NCBI GenBank assembly: GCA_022315425.1
Contig: JAIUPT010000013.1
Coordinates: forward strand, 186,001 to 250,000
Origin: Pseudevernia furfuracea
Taxonomy: Eukaryota; Ascomycota; Lecanoromycetes; Lecanorales; Parmeliaceae
Length of the DNA: 64,000 nucleotides
Reading direction: 5' to 3'
In this document: positions 1 through 12,556 of the stretch, one piece after another
Layout: every line of letters starts with the position of its first letter
Position numbering within the stretch: the stretch's first letter is position 1
Made by a program: the position numbers and the translations under genes
Notes under the pieces: model-generated
What the model was told of the DNA's origin: nothing
Database searches by the model: none
What the model saw: the letters and a program-made list of their open reading frames with translations, nothing else

Positions 1-3000
1 CCATCTTCGAATCAATCCGATCCGTCAAAGAGCGGTATTTGATGAATGTAGGAACGACGATGGTCACATGGCTTGGTTCTGGATCGAACTTGACCCTGAC
101 TTTCAATTGATTGGGGTAATCCATGATACTGTTGGCCGACGAAGAGTTTTCGGTGCTTTGAGGAGTGAGCCGTTTAGTATAGTGGCACGGGCGATAGTCG
201 TGGGTTTCGCCCGTGGGGTTCTGCTGTAACCTCTGTCCTTGATCATCATAACGGGATACCGAAGGGGGGTGGGTTGCGCTATGATTGGGCAATTGGCCGT
301 CGCCTGGTGAGCTGGTTTGGCTCCGGTTGATGGGAGCTCGGGCTGGAACTATATGTAAGGGGATTGGAGGCATGGGAACGTTTTCTGCTGGTGTTGGAAG
401 GTGGCCAGTACCAGGACGTCTGACTCCAGAGCCATTCAGATTGTGAATGTCGGGAGTACTAGCGGAGCGAAGACGACTCGGCTGATTAAGCTGCTGTTGA
501 GGATTTTGAGATGTTACCATGACAGGCAAGGATGGCCGCGTGACTGGTCGACCATTAAGAATATAGCTGTTTGGTGGAGCCGGTCCCTCTCGAGAAGGTG
601 CGCGACCCATCGCTGGAGCTGTACGATGCTTGTTCTCTTCATGCGGCCAGTGACCAGCAGCGGTTTGTTCGCGAGTGAATTGAGGAAAGCTTTGCTGAGA
701 GGTTAATCGTGTGGATGTTGGTGAATCATTGATTGGCGAAAAGTAAGAATTTCCTGGAAATTCGCCTGGTGAGGCAGCCGTACCCGGAGGAAGATTTGTG
801 TTCAGGCTCAATGGGGGCACATACATCCCGTTGCCATGCTCTGTAAGTGGAAATTTGGGAAGAGGCATGCGACCGGGTGCGGTTACCGAGCGCAGACTGT
901 TGCTTGATGGATTCCGACTCACGATGGAAGATTGGCTAGAGCCAGTGATGTGACTGGAATGGCTCCCCTCCTCTTCGACATCCTCATCTTGATAAGGGTT
1001 CTTCGCAAGCACCTGGTCTTTCATATAGATGAAATCTGTTGCCGAAGTCCCAGTCTGACCGGAATTCCTGGCCTGCTCACAAAGGCTCTTCTTCTGCGCC
1101 TGCACTGTGTCTCGCCACTTGATCATTTGCGCCTCATCGGGGAACCGAATTACAAAGTTTTCGACGCCTGGGTCACCTTTCCAGAAGATTTGGAGAGTAT
1201 ATTGGCCTTGATCTACATTAGTGTCAGTGGTTGTTATTTCAAAGACAACATTTTCTCTTGTACTATGCTTACTCAAGGTCACAACATCTGTGACATTCTG
1301 CATGAATATCCGACCTTTCAATTGAAGCTTTGGTTTCCCTTTCTTATCAACCAAAGGTTGCTTTGTTGCCAGCATTTTGTTCTTGGGCTTGTTTGGATTG
1401 ATCTCTTTGCAACACAGCAGGATGCGTTCAAAGAGGTAGACTTTGTACTGTTCACGTACGAGCGATTCAATCGCCAGATCGTCAGCAACTTCTTTCTCCA
1501 AATCTGACATTGGCTTGCTTTCCAAAACAGGGGTGGTAGTAGCAGCAGCAGCACGAGCCTCTAGAGACAAGACTGGGTCCGGCAATTGCAAGTGGGAAAA
1601 TAAGAAAAGCGTTGTGTTCTTAAAAGGACCATCGGGCTTGTACAAGTGCCTCGCTTGACGTATGGACTTGAGCAATAGAAATTGAAGAGGGGTAAGTGCT
1701 TTGGAGGGATAGGCCTTGGAGGCCTTTGTTTTGAAAGGTTTATTGTGGGACCAGTCCATAATTCTTAGATATGCGTCGTCCGTTGAGGACCCCGAGGTCA
1801 AAGCTCTGCTCATGCCTTCTGGTGTGGCAGACTCAGGCTCAGTACCAATCTTTAAAATTTGGAGAGCATTTTGAAAGATCTCGATTGCCTGCTCCTCTGG
1901 GGGTTTCGCCCTCTCGGGGGCCTCGACGTTGAAACTGGTTCTAGAAGATGGTGTTCCTGGCGTCTCGCGGATAGGGCCTTTATTACGCTTGAATTTAAAG
2001 CGAAACGGGCTCAACGAGGGGGTTTCCACGGGTCTTTGGGAAGGTGTTTGGGAACATGCAGGGGCCGGCTTTTTGCGCAAGTGGAACATGGACCGCCTGG
2101 AAGGGGTCTTCGGCGTCACGGGAACAGGATAATGTTCCTCGGCCGGATTTTCAGGTACACTTGCAAGATTGCTAACATGTTTCCCACGCGGGTTGCGGTT
2201 CAAAGCTTGCAACGCTGAAGTCCACGACTGTGGGCACGGGGGCTTTGGGGTCCGACGATGCAGGGAATGCATGAAAAGGGAGAAAACCATTGCTCGCGTG
2301 ACGGGATCCAGGGAATCAAATATGACACTAACCTCGCGCTCTACTACTTTGGCACCCTCTCCCTTCAAGACCGTGTAATTGCCGAAGTGTAAAAGTTCGC
2401 CGAAATGGTTTATTCTGTGGCCTTTCCAGTCTTCGACTCTACCCTGCAACTCGTTGACAGCGACAGCATGGTGTTCCTTTTGGACAGCCTCGTCTGCTCT
2501 TGACATGATCGATTTGGCTGCTTCTTCACCTTCTTTGAGGTCCTTTTGTTTTTCAAGGTCGAGGTTGCCTTTTAGGCGCAATTCCTAAGCAACAATCAGT
2601 ACCATACCGTGACTTGAACGCGAGGGTTGATCGTACAGAGAGCAACAAGGGATACTTTGACAGACGCTGGAAGGGTTTGATTAGGAAACTCAGGAGTACT
2701 GATGGTGTCTCGACGATGCCCTTTAGTTCGTTTGTTAGTTCAGCTTTCTTGAGTTTTGGCCACACGCTGAGTACGGTCTCATTGCAACGATTTTGATTGG
2801 CGATGAACGGTTCGTACACTCGGAAGGATTCTCTGTAATAGGAAAATAATCTGCCCCAATTCTGTTCTTCCTCAGACAAGCGATTTTGTTGTTCGATTCT
2901 GACCAGGAATCTTCTCTGGAAATCCAGTAACTGATTGAGGTTCAGAAATATGTCGTGAATTGCGTCACCCGCGATGGCTCCGGTGACTTGTCTCTTAAAC

Positions 3001-3933
3001 TCTTGGAGTATTTCGAGATGTTGAATATAATCGCGTTCAGTCTTGAGGAGCTCTTCAATGACATGAGCTTTGTAAGAGGTAGGAGCGGACTCCGCAACTG
3101 CAGTCATTCTTGGTTGTTCGTTGTGCCGCAGAAGACCCCCTCCTTCCAGTATGTCCAAGACTCTGTTGACAAGCTTCGTTACCTGAAGACAATGTCAGTT
3201 GTCGTTTGTTGGTCATGGACACTAAACGAGATTCTCCTCCATGAAAAGGGCGTCGGTTTGCCGACGGAAATCCAAAGAAGGAATATCAAAAACTTACCTT
3301 CACAAATCCAGTGGTATCTTCTCCAAATAAGTCGGTGATGAGAAAACATTCATTTGGTGGGATCTGGAACTCTGCCATGCAAGCTTGCAAGAACTTGAAT
3401 GTCGTTGCCTTTCCGACCTTGTCTTCGCGAATCTTTGTTGCATCAAGTTTGAGTGGTCTCGCTGGCAATGACGCATTGTATATAGTCATGAGCGGATAAC
3501 CACGCCTCAAACAATTCCACATCAAGGTGACTGGATCTTTTGGTTCATCGGCCGAATCCTCTTCCTCTTCCTCCATCTCTAGTATGTGTTCTTCGAATCC
3601 CGGGACATCTCCTAGCCGCTGTCGCAGATTCGTGCAGATCTGATACAACGAGCTGTTGGCGCCAGCTTTTATATTCATGATATTCGAACCCATTCTAGGA
3701 AACTCGTCTGGAGGAGGCGGTGAGAAGGTTGAGGGTACTGGGGCAGGGAAGAGACCTCTCTGGTCTCGGTGATGGCCAGAATCTGTAGTAGAGCGAGAAT
3801 CGTGCCGACTGTTGTGAGATGGCATACCAGAAGACGCAGAAAATGTGGAGCTTCCGTTCATGTGTCCCCGAGCATGTAACGAGGCCATGTTGTTTCGAAC
3901 CAAAGGATTCTGAGCAGGCGCTGTTGCCAGCAT
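1..3933 (-). CDS. cdc24: Cdc24-type Rho/Cdc42 guanine nucleotide exchange factor (3' end cut by the window edge)
   Basis: GEF that activates Cdc42 in polarity and hyphal growth (family knowledge). Exons: 3298-3933, 2637-3182, 2584 to beyond position 1. Introns: 3183-3297 (donor GTAAGTT) and 2585-2636. Removing them joins FVKV to TKLVNR and PLLLS to ELRLKG. Order seen: Ser/Pro-rich N-terminus, Cdc24 calponin-like domain (about residues 60-205, ending in DLFGEDTTGFVKV), DH domain (about 245-400, containing LLKTERDYIQHLEIL and IKPFQRLSKYPLLL), PH domain from about 415, a long Ser/Pro linker, and the start of a C-terminal PB1 domain (LKVRVKF, FIKYRSLTDRID) reading off the edge. The start is the only ATG of the exon (3931-3933); its frame is open upstream without another Met until a stop near 4183. 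Oddity: a 295-codon stop-free insertion splits the PH domain (separate entry). Confidence 0.93.
1448..2332 (-). other. Candidate exitron inside the cdc24 PH domain
   Basis: The segment is 885 nt (295 codons) with no stop in the cdc24 frame. It begins with a donor-like GTTAGT directly after the codons for ERE and ends in AACAG directly before the codons for YKVYLFERILLCC. A consensus GCTGAC branch site has its A at 1482, 34 nt from the AG. Both junctions fall on codon boundaries. Removing the segment gives VEREYKVYLFERILLCCKE, the usual continuous Cdc24 PH sequence as I know the family. Retaining it inserts a Ser/Thr/Pro/Lys-rich linker with one more ordered stretch. It could instead be a constitutive coding insertion. 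Confidence 0.6.
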
Positions 3934-5666
3934 GCCGCGTGTTGCTCTATCTGATTCCTCGATTGCTCGAGACCCAAAAAGCGATACGCCGACCGTGTTG
4001 GAGTGATTTATCTCTTCAGAGTCTGCGCGGAGTGCATGTTTCTCTATGGAAGGATCTGGTGGAGAAAGTGATCTGGCGAGGAGAATGTGTGATGAGGCGC
4101 TGAAGAAGTATGGTAGATATGAGCTATGCCGAAAGAGTTGGTAGTAGGACTGAGCAAATGAATTGCCTTGAGGCTCGAGTCACTGCTACCAAGGGGGAGT
4201 GATCTTCCCTCGACAAAGCTCCCAAGGAATGCAGGGAGTCAGAATACCTTGCGGAATGGTCTGTCAGGCGCTGCAACCTTTTTGCTCTTGTGGTAAGATT
4301 GGGCTAGCAAAGAATGCTGAAGGCCAAGATAGGCAACTTTGACCTGCTCAGTGGGCGTGTGTCGCAATCTTGAGGCGTCGACTTGGGTTCAGCGGGCAGC
4401 AGAAGCCATGGTGTCCTGCTCAGAAGTACAGTATTTACGCAAGAAGAGATTCACGGTTAGAGTATGGAAAGAGTCTGCCGGAGTGAAAGGGCTTGTTTTT
4501 GAAAGTGAGTGCTTGGGTTTGAAGTAATGCACTCATGCACTAGTGGGGTTGGCTGAAAGTCTACCTTTCTAACTGCCAAGCCGCCAAACGATGTTGGGAA
4601 TAGTACATACTCTAGTCAGACAGCCGAATTCTGGACTTCAGTATCCGTGGAGATCGAACCTCATCTGGATGGTGGGACATCCCATGTCATACCCATGGCA
4701 CCTGACAGGATTTATGATGATAGGCCCAGGCCTTGACCGGAGTTTTCTTTATGCTACTCTCTGCTGTGACCTCCTGATGCCTCAAATCTCCCTTGCCCCT
4801 GGACCCTTGAGATGAGGGCGCTCAAGCATTGACCATGATCAGTACGAGCAGACCAAAATCGACAATTTCAAGCTAAAGCATCGACCTTACCTTGACACGG
4901 CTTATACGTCTCTGATGGATATGAAAGCTGAAGGGAAAGATCTGGACTCTGGGATTTGGGCAAGGCATGCCTGTGCTTAGCCTTGAGTGAAGTGGGCAAT
5001 ATGGCCCCAAGAGTAGGCGAAGCGACAAGAGAAGTCTGGAGTAGGAACCCAAGTTGGACTTGAATCGACCTGTACTATGGGTTCAAGAAAGTTGTGCACC
5101 AAGGTCGAATGGCTGCGTCGGCTGTACCACAGCGTAGAGCGCCAGAGGGAGCAAGATCCGCTGTTGTTGGAAACATTGAGCCCTCTTGGATTGCGGAGGT
5201 TCCGGCAGGATAAGCACAGCTTCATCTCCGCGAACCTAGCGTAGAACAACGTTTGTACATGTCAAGAGTGTCTTTTCCATCAAGGCTGGCATGTCAAAGC
5301 TGACAACAAGGATGCCTCGCAAAGACATGAAAAGCACCATGTAAGCAGGCAGAGGACGCTGGAGTTTATACCGGAGCTTTTATGCTCCTTAATTCATCAA
5401 GGGCCTAGTTTACCGGGCAATGACAAGCAGAGAAGAAGCTTCCAACATAGATTGCTGAGCACATTACGTCAAGAGTATACATATCGCAGATATCTCGCAG
5501 GCATGAGATAGGCAAAAGCCCTCCTTGGGATATAAGTTTGTAGCTGCAAAAGCAATGCTTGAAGCTTCCAATGCACCCTTGACCGTGTTGATCATACCTA
5601 CTTGCTTCCGCTCAGCAGCCCATGGATTGCTCAAGCCGCAAAATGAGATCCTAAATTTCAAAATCA
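3934..5666. other. Intergenic region between cdc24 and the F-box/WD40 gene
   Basis: No convincing gene. Both neighbours are on the minus strand, so this holds the cdc24 promoter and 5' leader and the 3' end of the F-box gene. Short ORFs on both strands (for example 4977-5249 on the minus strand) show no recognisable domain or splice context. Confidence 0.5.
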
Positions 5667-8466
5667 TCATTGAGGGGCAGCAAAGAATCTACTGCACTCA
5701 ATAATTTGCTCATCCCCATTAGCAAAATCCCACCCAACAATTTTCGGATCCTGGGAGCAACAAATAATCCTCCTGGCATCAAATTGCAGCTTGAAAACTC
5801 TGGCGTTAGGTTGCCCAATTTGTGCAGCATGTGAATTTGGTGGTACAGGCCGTGGCATGTGATGGGGATGGAGCGGCGGAGGTGCTGGTGCTGTTGGAGC
5901 GGGCGCAGAATTCGACACATTTCCTGCTTGACCGGCGTTCTGAGGAGCGTTCGATGGCCCCCCAGCGGAGGGACCGGGCATGTTAGCTTGCTGCTGCGCT
6001 CGCAAAAGCCGCCTTGCGTAAGCACTGTTGGTCCACGGGGTTTGCGTCGGGTTCTGGGGTTGATTCGGGTTCGCAGGCTGTTGGTGAGTGGACGCAGCTT
6101 GTTGTGAGGCTGTAGCACCAGCTTGCACCATCTGTTGAGCTATCTGATGCGCCGGGAGAGGACCTTGAACACCAGCGGCCTGGGGAGGTCTGGGGGGTGC
6201 TTGAGAAGTTGGAGGGTTTGTGGCATGGGTTGGAAGATTGAGTGGATTTGGTGGTGCCTGCGCTTGAGCTTGAGCCTGGGCGTCCGATCGAGGAATGAGT
6301 GGAGGGCCAGCAGCTCGAAGTGCGTCGTCTTGACGGAGCCTCTGCCCAATCACCCATTCGTCATCGCCTGTCTTCTTCCATATGATGATAGTCTCGTCAT
6401 AAGAACCTGATACTATACGGCCCCACCGACTTCCCCCGCCGCTCGGAGGTATCTTTGCTCCAACACTCTTGATGTCTTTAGGTTTCCGTGACCCAGGATT
6501 TCCTTGACGTCGCCGCTCCGAGCTAGGTGGAATCAATCCCGCAATACTAGCCGCCTGCCACTGCCGTTGGACTTCCATTGCTTCGGATTCGAGCTTTTCT
6601 CTCCCACCAGGGTAGTCCGCGAATGCCGCTTGGATCGTACGTACAAGCCTCGTGTGGCCATCTAGGCGAGCGACTTCGGTCTTGGAAGCTGGGTCCCAAA
6701 TCCGAATGGTGTTGTCGCTACTTCCACTTACGATCCTCTTCCCATCATACTGGACGCATGCTATCCCTTTCGCGTGGGCCTCGATTTTCGCGGAACATTC
6801 TCCGCTGTGTATGTTCCAGACTCTGAGATTACGGTCTCCAGATGCTGAGACTAATTGATCCTTATAAATTTGAATGGCATTGACAGCAGCTCCATGAAGA
6901 TCAAGCGTCATCAGGTGAGTATATGGTTCAAGCAGATTATTCTGAAAGTCAACATCAGGTCGTCCATTGCGCAGAGTGCTCGCAATAGTGTTCATATCTA
7001 AGATGTAGGAAGGACAATGGCCGCCACCTGGAGCTCCTTTAACCGGATAGTCTTTGTGCCCAGGTCGTAGCTCGTGTCGGTTCCATATCTTGATTGTCTT
7101 ATCCTTCGAACATGTCACAAGAAATCGCTTGTCGAACTTCAAATTCAGCACTGATTCTTTGTGAGCATTGGTGAGTTGCTTTATCATTTCGCCCGTCGAG
7201 AAACGCCACAGGATGACGTGCGTGTCACTACTGCCGGAGATTATGATATCCTCTTCCTTTCGGTCATCAAATTGCAAGCACAAGACCGAGCCAGTATGGC
7301 CTTCCAGCGGCTTCCTAATAAGACGCTGTGCATCTATATCCCAGATCCGCAGCGTGCGGTCGCGACTTCCACTCACTAAATGCTTCCCGAAATACTGTAT
7401 TGTGTAAACGCACTCCGTGTGAGCATCCTCTGGGTGATCCCGATGCGGTAGCTGGAAACTTTTATACTGCCCATTGTTCCAATTATCTTCAAGCTTCCGC
7501 TTTTGCTTGAACACGTGATGGTAATTTAGCCGTGATTGGCCTGAAGAGCCATATAGCATAAGAGGCTGCGCCAGATGATGTTTTCCAGGATCTGAATTTC
7601 TCTGAGCCACTATCGGATCAGGCGCCTCCTTCTTAATCTCGTTCCAAGGCTGTTTCCCCTGTGCTTTCGAGGGCTCCACCTGGCTAAATGCCGCCACAAG
7701 CTCATGGCTAGACCGTTCCGTGCAGGCGGAATCGACGTCCACCATCTCGGCATCATCCCCAGTCGACTGTTTGATCTGATCTGTTTCCTCTTGAGCGTTC
7801 TGAGAAGGTTGGCGTATTGGCTGAAATCCCCTAGGAGAAGCTTTGTACAATTTTTGCGAGCTTTTCCCCTGCGCTCTTGTAGTCGGCCAACGTGGCCCGA
7901 CTACCCTTTGGTTATAGTTGTTCTCAAAGCGCTCAACCTCTTCCGTTCTCAATCCCCACCCTTCAGTCTTGAACTTGTGCTTCCAGAGTCCACTATCAAG
8001 CACTCTTTCTCTCCAAGCTCGGGAGACCCTGGATGCTTCCAGCAACATTGGGGGATCTAGGCAGGAGAAGATCTGCGACATGATCTCAGCCGGAAAAATC
8101 GTGATCGGATCTTTGTGGAAGAGGTGCCATAAACGATCAACGACGGAGGCTATGGAGGAGACTCTGAGGGTACGTAGGATGTTATACACAATTTCTTCGC
8201 ATATCAGTAAGGTCTACCATAAGCTGTAACATCGTTAGGAAAAGCTGCCATTGCTTACCACTCTTCTCTCCTTCGTTGAGTGCGATCACAGTATCAACGA
8301 TCGCCTGCGCTGACAGCATATCGTCTCCTCCCGTCTCCATCCTCATTGGGGAATCAGAGTCATCCTGACTTCTCGTATCCTCGGAATAGCCTTCATCGAC
8401 CTTGTAGGAAGAATCCATCTTAGTAGGGACCATAGAAGGGAAGGCTCTCGCTTGATAGCCTTCCAT
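5667..8466 (-). CDS. F-box/WD40-repeat SCF substrate receptor (FWD-1-like)
   Basis: Predicted substrate-recognition subunit of an SCF (Skp1-cullin-F-box) ubiquitin ligase; the closest family I recognise is Neurospora FWD-1 (degradation of clock protein FRQ), a moderate assignment. Exons 8259-8466 and 5667-8194; the intron starts GTAAGC and ends GCGAAG, joining ALNEGEKS to EIVYNILRTLR; 911 aa. F-box at about residues 100-145 (FPAEIMSQIFSCLDPPMLLEASRVSRAWRER, seen in two halves). WD40 blades at about 325-680 with GH..WD-type signatures (LVSGSRDRTLRIWD, IIISGSSDTHVILW, RIVSGSSDNTIRIWD, RIVSGSYDETIIIWK). A Gln/Ala/Pro-rich stretch of about 190 aa follows, then a last blade-like segment (VFKLQFDARRIICCSQDPKIVGWDF) near the C-terminus. 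Start ATG at 8464-8466. It shares a 409-bp upstream region with the divergent eL8 gene. Confidence 0.88.
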
Positions 8467-8875
8467 CGCAATGGGGGAAAGTCTCAGGCTACTGTAGGAA
8501 TGAGCAAGAGACTCAAGGCCTCACGGCGAATTTTATGTAAAGCACTCGATGAAGGCTGCAGCTGTCTTCCACTCATGAGACTGAGTGTCATGATCTCTGT
8601 ACACTTATTCCATATTTCAAAGGCAGACAGATCGACGCGTCGAAGAGCGCACTACAAATGCCATGAGCAGGTATCCAGTCTGGACCTCGAACGTTGTTTA
8701 GATTCCGCAAGCCCTCGGGGCCCGGGCGTTTATTGGGACCCGTAAGGCTGACGCCATAGAGTAAATTATCCGCTAGTGATCGCTTAGCTAGCGCCCCCAC
8801 CAGCGAACATCGTCCAGTTGAATATCCAATCTATACCACGAACTTTTACGTTCATTATCGACAATCTCGACAGTC
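8467..8875. promoter_or_regulatory. Bidirectional promoter region between F-box/WD40 gene and eL8
   Basis: 409 bp separates the divergent start codons at 8466 (-) and 8876 (+). It must hold both promoters and leaders. I see no unambiguous TATA box. A GC-rich stretch with GGGGCCCGGGCG lies at about 8717-8728. Confidence 0.5.
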
Positions 8876-10083
8876 ATGGTAAGCCACGCAAATCCTCCCA
8901 GCTCAATTAGTATCACGAATGCTACATACGCTCGATGCGATGAGAACCTCCGCCACCGGCTGCAAGCTCTCACGAGCAACCCAGCACTGGTGAAGAACAA
9001 AAGGCTTGAGCCGTGAGCTTGCAGCAATGCAGCTCGTGGTCTCTCTAGAGTTCAGAGAAGATCTCACTTGGTGAACACGATTCGCTGATGATCTTCTTTT
9101 CTCAATGACAGCCTCCCAAACAAGGCAAGAAAGCCACTCCCGCGCCTTTCCCCCAGAGTAAGGCGGGGGCTACGAAGAAGACCGCAAAGGTGAGATGCTT
9201 CCTCCTCCTGTCTATCTTTTCCATCTTGGAACTTGTGGTCCCAATGGCATGATGAGGACCAGAGAGTCTCGACAGTACTAACCGTTTGCATTCAATATGT
9301 AGAACCCCCTCATCGAAAAGCGTCCCCGCAACTTCGGCATCGGCCAAGACATCCAACCACGTCGTAACCTTTCGCGCATGGTAAAGTGGCCCGAATATGT
9401 TCGCCTACAACGCCAAAAGAAGATTCTCAATCTCCGCCTCAAAGTCCCTCCTGCGATCGCGCAATTCTCCAACGTGCTCGACCGCAACACCGCCGCCCAA
9501 ACCTTCAAGCTACTCAACAAGTACAAGCCGGAAACCAAAGCCGAGAAGAAGGAGCGATTGCTCAAGGAAGCTACGGCCGTCAGTGAGGGCAAGAAGAAGG
9601 AAGATGTTAGCAAAAAGCCATATGCTGTGAAGTATGGGCTCAATCATGTGGTGGGACTGATTGAGAACAAGAAGGCGGGCTTGGTGCTCATTCCTAACGA
9701 TGTGGATCCGATCGAGCTGGTTATCTTTTTGCCAGCACTGTGCAGGAAGATGGGTGTGCCGTATGCTATTGTCAAGGGCAAAGCTCGGTTGGGGGTTGTT
9801 GTGCACAAGAAGGTATGTCACCCCCTCTGTCCCCCTGTTCGCAGCAGTTCACGGAGCCTATACGATTCTGACCGTGAATCAGACCGCAGCTGTTCTCGCT
9901 CTCACGGAAGTTCGCTCAGAAGACAAGTCTGAGCTCTCGAAGCTCGTCTCGACCATCAAGGAAGGCTACTCAGAAAAGTATGAGGAAGCCAAACGTCACT
10001 GGGGCGGAGGTATCATGGGGCAGAAGGCTATCGCCAGGACGGAGAAGAAGCGTAAGGCTTTAGACAGCGCTATCAAGATCTAG
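8876..10083 (+). CDS. rpl8: 60S ribosomal protein eL8 (L7Ae family; yeast Rpl8 type)
   Basis: Structural protein of the large ribosomal subunit. Four exons: 8876-8878 (only the ATG), 9112-9189, 9303-9812 and 9883-10083, giving 263 aa, the usual fungal length. The first intron begins directly after the start codon (ATG|GTAAGC). All junctions keep frame: [45 protein letters not shown]. The L7Ae/L30e-like RNA-binding core is at about residues 125-220 ([51 protein letters not shown]). It has a Lys-rich N-terminus and C-terminus. An intron right after ATG is common in fungal ribosomal protein genes. No anomalies. Confidence 0.97.
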
Positions 10084-12556
10084 AGTAGACACCTGCTAGA
10101 TTCGAGCTTGCAAATCCCGCAATGAAGCGTGTAGCTAGGCGTTGTTGACTTCTACAAAATCATACACAAAATAAAAGGCCCAAGCCAGACTCTCCAGATT
10201 CGCTTCTCATCCGACAGAACATCGAGCAATCAATTCAAAGGTAAGACGAAGCCACGCCAACATCAACATACTCTCTAATTCGAATCAGCATAGCTTATCT
10301 GGATCTGACAGATTGTAGAGTCTCTGCACATTGTCATCGTACATTTGCCTTCAACATCTGCAGAATCGACGGTCAACTCTTTCACTCACACTTGGGGAAA
10401 CCAAACAAATGCATCAAACCACGACTTTAGGTAACACTTCTCACACCGGGTTCTGCATTCCAACCTGAGGTCATACAGTCGGACTCAACCGCATCATCAT
10501 GACCAAAGCGTAACAAGATGACCGAGTATCTTTCTTTTTCCTTTTGTTTTGGCGCAATCTATCATCATCCATCCCAGTCCCTTCAAGCTTCTCACCCGGA
10601 TCTCGATCGTACATGTCGGGTACCATCTAGTCCTCGACTCCACACACCAACCACCCTCAGTAAACCATATTCCATCCCACCCACGACCAAACTTCTTTAT
10701 GAAACAGAAGATACCCATACTAGGGGGAAAAAAAGGCTTCATCACACAGCGACACCAGTCCGTTGAACTCCCAAATTCTGACATCGCACCCATCATCAAC
10801 CCCAACCCCACTTGCCATACGACTTTTATCTCACACACCTCTCCGTCAGAACTAGGCTGCTGGAAGCCGATCCCGGCACTACCCCAACACGCCAACAGAG
10901 TCACAGCACCGCAATCGCCTCCCACGTCAAAGGCACCGACCTCAGACATGGCACAGAGGATGATGTCCTCGCGGTCAGGCACGCAGAGGTCGTTCGCAGT
11001 AGCGACTTTGCCGGGACCCTCGGGGCCGGGGAGACAGCGCCCCACTCTTCTCCAAAGGCGTGAAGAGGGGAAAGTCACCCTCGAAATGATCCCGACAAGT
11101 CTATTCCGCCCGTCACAACCACGGGACCCGGTCCATGTATTATGCCTCGACGACGAGCAAGGCTTCGCTATCTGAATGAATGAATGAATGAACACGGGCC
11201 CGAATGCAATGCAAGCACAACGCATGGTTGAAGTGTGACATATGATATCGTAGTACCGAAACTTTATCAGCGAGTCACAAATGACTTGAGCCTCAAACCA
11301 GGACAGCACGACGACGAGTTCAAAGAGCTACCTACGGCAACGACCGGCACTGCAGATATTGGAAAGAAGGGAGCTTGGAAGATTCTTTGGGGTCGTAAGG
11401 TACGTCTTTGATGACAGCGGTCAGGGTAACGGAAATGTGCAGTTCGCCACCTTTTCGGCCCCCCTGCCGCTCCAACACAGTCCAATTTCCAAAACATCAT
11501 AGACCTCGAGAAGCGGTGGAATGTGAGATCCCCACGTTCGCTTGATAAGTAAAGACACCGAAGCTGCGACAAGGTGGATGGAAGCCAGTTTATGGAGATT
11601 ATTAGAATATACTAAAGTTTGTCACACGAATTTTGTCAAGCATGGTATCCGAAAAACATATTTGCTTTCCCCATGTCTCAAGGTATCATAGCTCCTTCTC
11701 TCAATGTTTCCGATTCTGATGCTTAGTACCCCAACAATAGCCCAGTGCAGGTAAACCCCAGGTTGAAATGGTTGTCTCCATGCAGGGGCCAGAGCGCTTT
11801 GCTTGGGCTCCAAATAGCTTCTCACTGCCGATAGCAATCCCATTACGAATATTGACCATCAGCCAGCATCACTCGTACTTGCGTCTTCAATAGGCAGAAA
11901 GACACGGCACAAAGAAGACTCGGCTTACATCATCTTGAAGCTTGAAGAGCTTTGAGAATCGCTGTCCGAGAGCTTACTCCATGACTTCTGTGGCTGCGCA
12001 ACCAGCTAAGTGACAATCGATTCCTTCGAAGAAGTCAGTGATAGGAGGTTGCGGGGCAATTTTGCCGTGATCAAACAACGTCCAATCATCGTTATCTCTT
12101 TTTTTCATTCTGCTTCAGTAACCTAGACCTGACTCTAGCTTTTGAGGTGTTCATGCGTACTCATCGACTCTAGGATCCTTGGATGTCTCAGCCAAATGTT
12201 CGCCGCCCTCGATTTTCTCTCTGTCCTCCATAAACATTCTCTAATAAATCGTTTTAGTCCTTGTCTATACTTATTAGCCGACTGTTACGTGCAGCCAATT
12301 GCGACGTAATTGTATGAGGCCTTGTAGGGCGGTATTTTGATGCGGGTGTTGGCCTTGCCCAGGCTAGATTTGGATGTGATACTGAGGCGATTTCTTGACA
12401 AGGTGTCGAGGCGGCACTGCAATTGACAAAAACAATAACGTCGATGACTAAGATGAGGACAGATATAATAGTTGGCCCGCAAGCTATGGAAAGGAAAAAT
12501 GAATGCGTCTTTATGACGCATTCTCAGAGAGCTCGGCGCCCACCCTGTCTTCAGTA
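10084..12556. other. Intergenic region between convergent eL8 and AIG2-like genes
   Basis: About 2.5 kb with no gene I can support. ORFs at 10497-11309 (-) and 10549-11175 (+) overlap antiparallel, have biased composition and no recognisable domain. A short GAAT tandem repeat lies at about 11174-11192. Confidence 0.5.

Noticed and set aside
1859..2218. 119-codon plus-strand frame inside cdc24
   Set aside because: Antisense shadow of the open cdc24 frame in the candidate exitron; no independent signals.
4640..4670. GGTTCGATCTCC on the minus strand, similar to a tRNA B box
   Set aside because: No matching A box, acceptor stem or anticodon arm could be built around it.
10497..11309. 270-codon minus-strand frame opposite a 208-codon plus-strand frame
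   Set aside because: Both are long open frames in the same place with no recognisable domains, codon bias or splice context; likely chance.
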